Notes under the pieces: model-generated | Seen by the model: only the letters and a program-made list of their open reading frames with translations | What the model was told of the DNA's origin: nothing | Databases searched by the model: none | Assembly: GCA_030323885.1 (NCBI GenBank) | Contig: CM059198.1 | Span: forward strand, 9,012,086-9,076,085 | Source of the DNA: Branchipolynoe longqiensis | Taxonomy: Eukaryota > Annelida > Polychaeta > Phyllodocida > Polynoidae | DNA length: 64,000 nucleotides | Direction: 5' to 3' | In this document: positions 63,241-64,000 of the stretch, piece by piece | Numbering within the stretch: position 1 is the first letter of the stretch | Layout of the letters: each line of letters opens with the position of its first letter | Position numbers and translations under genes: made by a program

Positions 63241-63405
63241 CTTGGCATTATTTGGTTAGGGCAAGGATGGGTTGATTCAGTGTCAGGATAATGTGACTGA
63301 GTGGGATATCAGGTCATGGTGTGGGCAGCATGGTCTCCCAGTGGGGCAGCACTATAGAGTCGCCCGGATATGACCTTAGATGTTGCCAGATCGTAAAGCT
63401 CCAAC
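63241..63405 (+). mobile_element. SINE-A fragment, forward
   Basis: CTTGGCATTATTTGGTTAGG to GTTGCCAGATCGTAAAGCTC. With the previous entry it forms a head-to-head inverted pair meeting at CGAGCGCCAGGCGCTTGG. Confidence 0.85.
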
Positions 63406-63451
63406 AACAATCGAGTGGCTCTATAAAATAGCAGGGGGTTCATTCAGCACA

Positions 63452-63676
63452 TTCCCCGCGCCCCCACCTCTGCCAATTTGGATGTCCACCGCTGTGTATA
63501 ACTTACAGCGTCATCAAAGGGCAGGTGCTCTCATACCATGTCTATGTGGTGTGGGAGGTTAAAAATCCCTTGGGTCGGTAAAAGTGTAGGCTCGGGCTTT
63601 CTATCGACCAGCAGTGGAGTGAGGAAGACCAGTCGTCTATGACTGAAATTTCCCCTGCTTAAACAACTAATGGACC
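63452..63676 (+). mobile_element. SINE-B copy, head missing, full tail
   Basis: GCGCCCCCACCTCTGCCAAT, GGGTCGGTAAAAGTGTAGGC, CAGCAGTGGAGTGAGGAAGA, AACAACTAATGGACC then an A21-type run. Best view of the shared tail in SINE-B context. Confidence 0.9.
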
Positions 63677-63862
63677 AAAAAAAAAAAAAAAAAAAAAAAG
63701 ACCGCGCCAGTTAAAGCTGGTGACATCTATCGGCAGAATCTGGAACCACTCTATTCGAGTACTTTCCCCGAGTGCTCGTATAGAATGCATGGACAAATAA
63801 TAAAATGCCTGATGATATTCAGATATTCATATCGCAACAGGCATCAAGCTCTTATCCTTGTA

Positions 63863-63911
<49 letters not shown>

Positions 63912-64000
63912 ACAACTATATTGTTTTTTCCCTCTGGAATTTCACCGTCGCTCTCTTCACGTCAGTGCGCGCGATGTTTGGCTGCAGGACGACACACTGT
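63677..64000. other. A run, AT microsatellite and unassigned right edge
   Basis: A-run near 63679-63699 and (TA)n at about 63864-63906. No supported gene. Confidence 0.7.

Overview
This window looks like repeat-dense intergenic or intronic DNA from an animal nuclear genome, most likely a mollusc (inferred from the style of the tRNA-headed SINEs and RTE-like LINE fragments, not from a database match). Nothing looks prokaryotic: there are no operons, no ribosome binding sites and no long ORFs outside transposon remnants. The only hint of a host gene is a short gelsolin-like stretch at the left edge (about 197-270). One assembly gap of 499 N lies at 59878-60376.

Most of the sequence can be assigned to recurring families, found by comparing copies inside the window. 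Names used below are local labels. SINE-A has a Leu/Ser-type tRNA head, a long body and a tail ending in AGGACGTAAAAC; SINE-A2 is the same head with a different tail. SINE-B has a second tRNA head and the A2 tail. SINE-C is a short tRNA-like unit ending in TTTCCCATTTTCATCACC. SINE-D has a head containing TAGCTCAGGCGGTAG. M1 is a MITE of about 350 bp, bounded by TTAAAGTTGCATAGTCCGATG-like inverted ends minus one base, with about 20 copies. M2 is a pogo-like MITE with CAGTAAAACCTCTCTAAA ends and TA duplications, 7 copies. A set of foldback elements (alpha to theta, iota) mostly has GTCACAC-type ends, with interiors built from one short word repeated in both orientations. A Mutator-like element is present in three copies with 9-bp target duplications.

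Layout. 0-9 kb: M1/SINE debris, foldbacks alpha and beta, M2 cluster. 9-19 kb: SINEs, foldback gamma, the first Mutator-like copy, and tetranucleotide ladders. 18.7-19.5 kb: truncated RTE-like reverse transcriptase. 20-33 kb: SINE-C/SINE-D cluster, foldbacks gamma2, delta1 and iota, and the second Mutator-like copy. 34-38.4 kb: GT-rich tracts, two copies of a 0.3-0.5 kb retroposed unit, and a higher-order satellite. 39-49.8 kb: delta2, LINE C-terminal fragments, a solo LTR, the third Mutator-like copy, zeta and epsilon, and a LINE nested in an M2. 50-55 kb: heavily nested M1 copies and a 555-bp palindrome. 56-64 kb: small MITEs, a tyrosine-recombinase fragment running into the gap, a minisatellite, and more SINEs.

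Nested insertions with visible target duplications give a relative history: SINE-A and M1 are old targets; foldbacks, the Mutator-like elements, LINE tails and the solo LTR landed in them later. Boundaries of repeats without a visible target duplication are approximate by some 5-20 bases.
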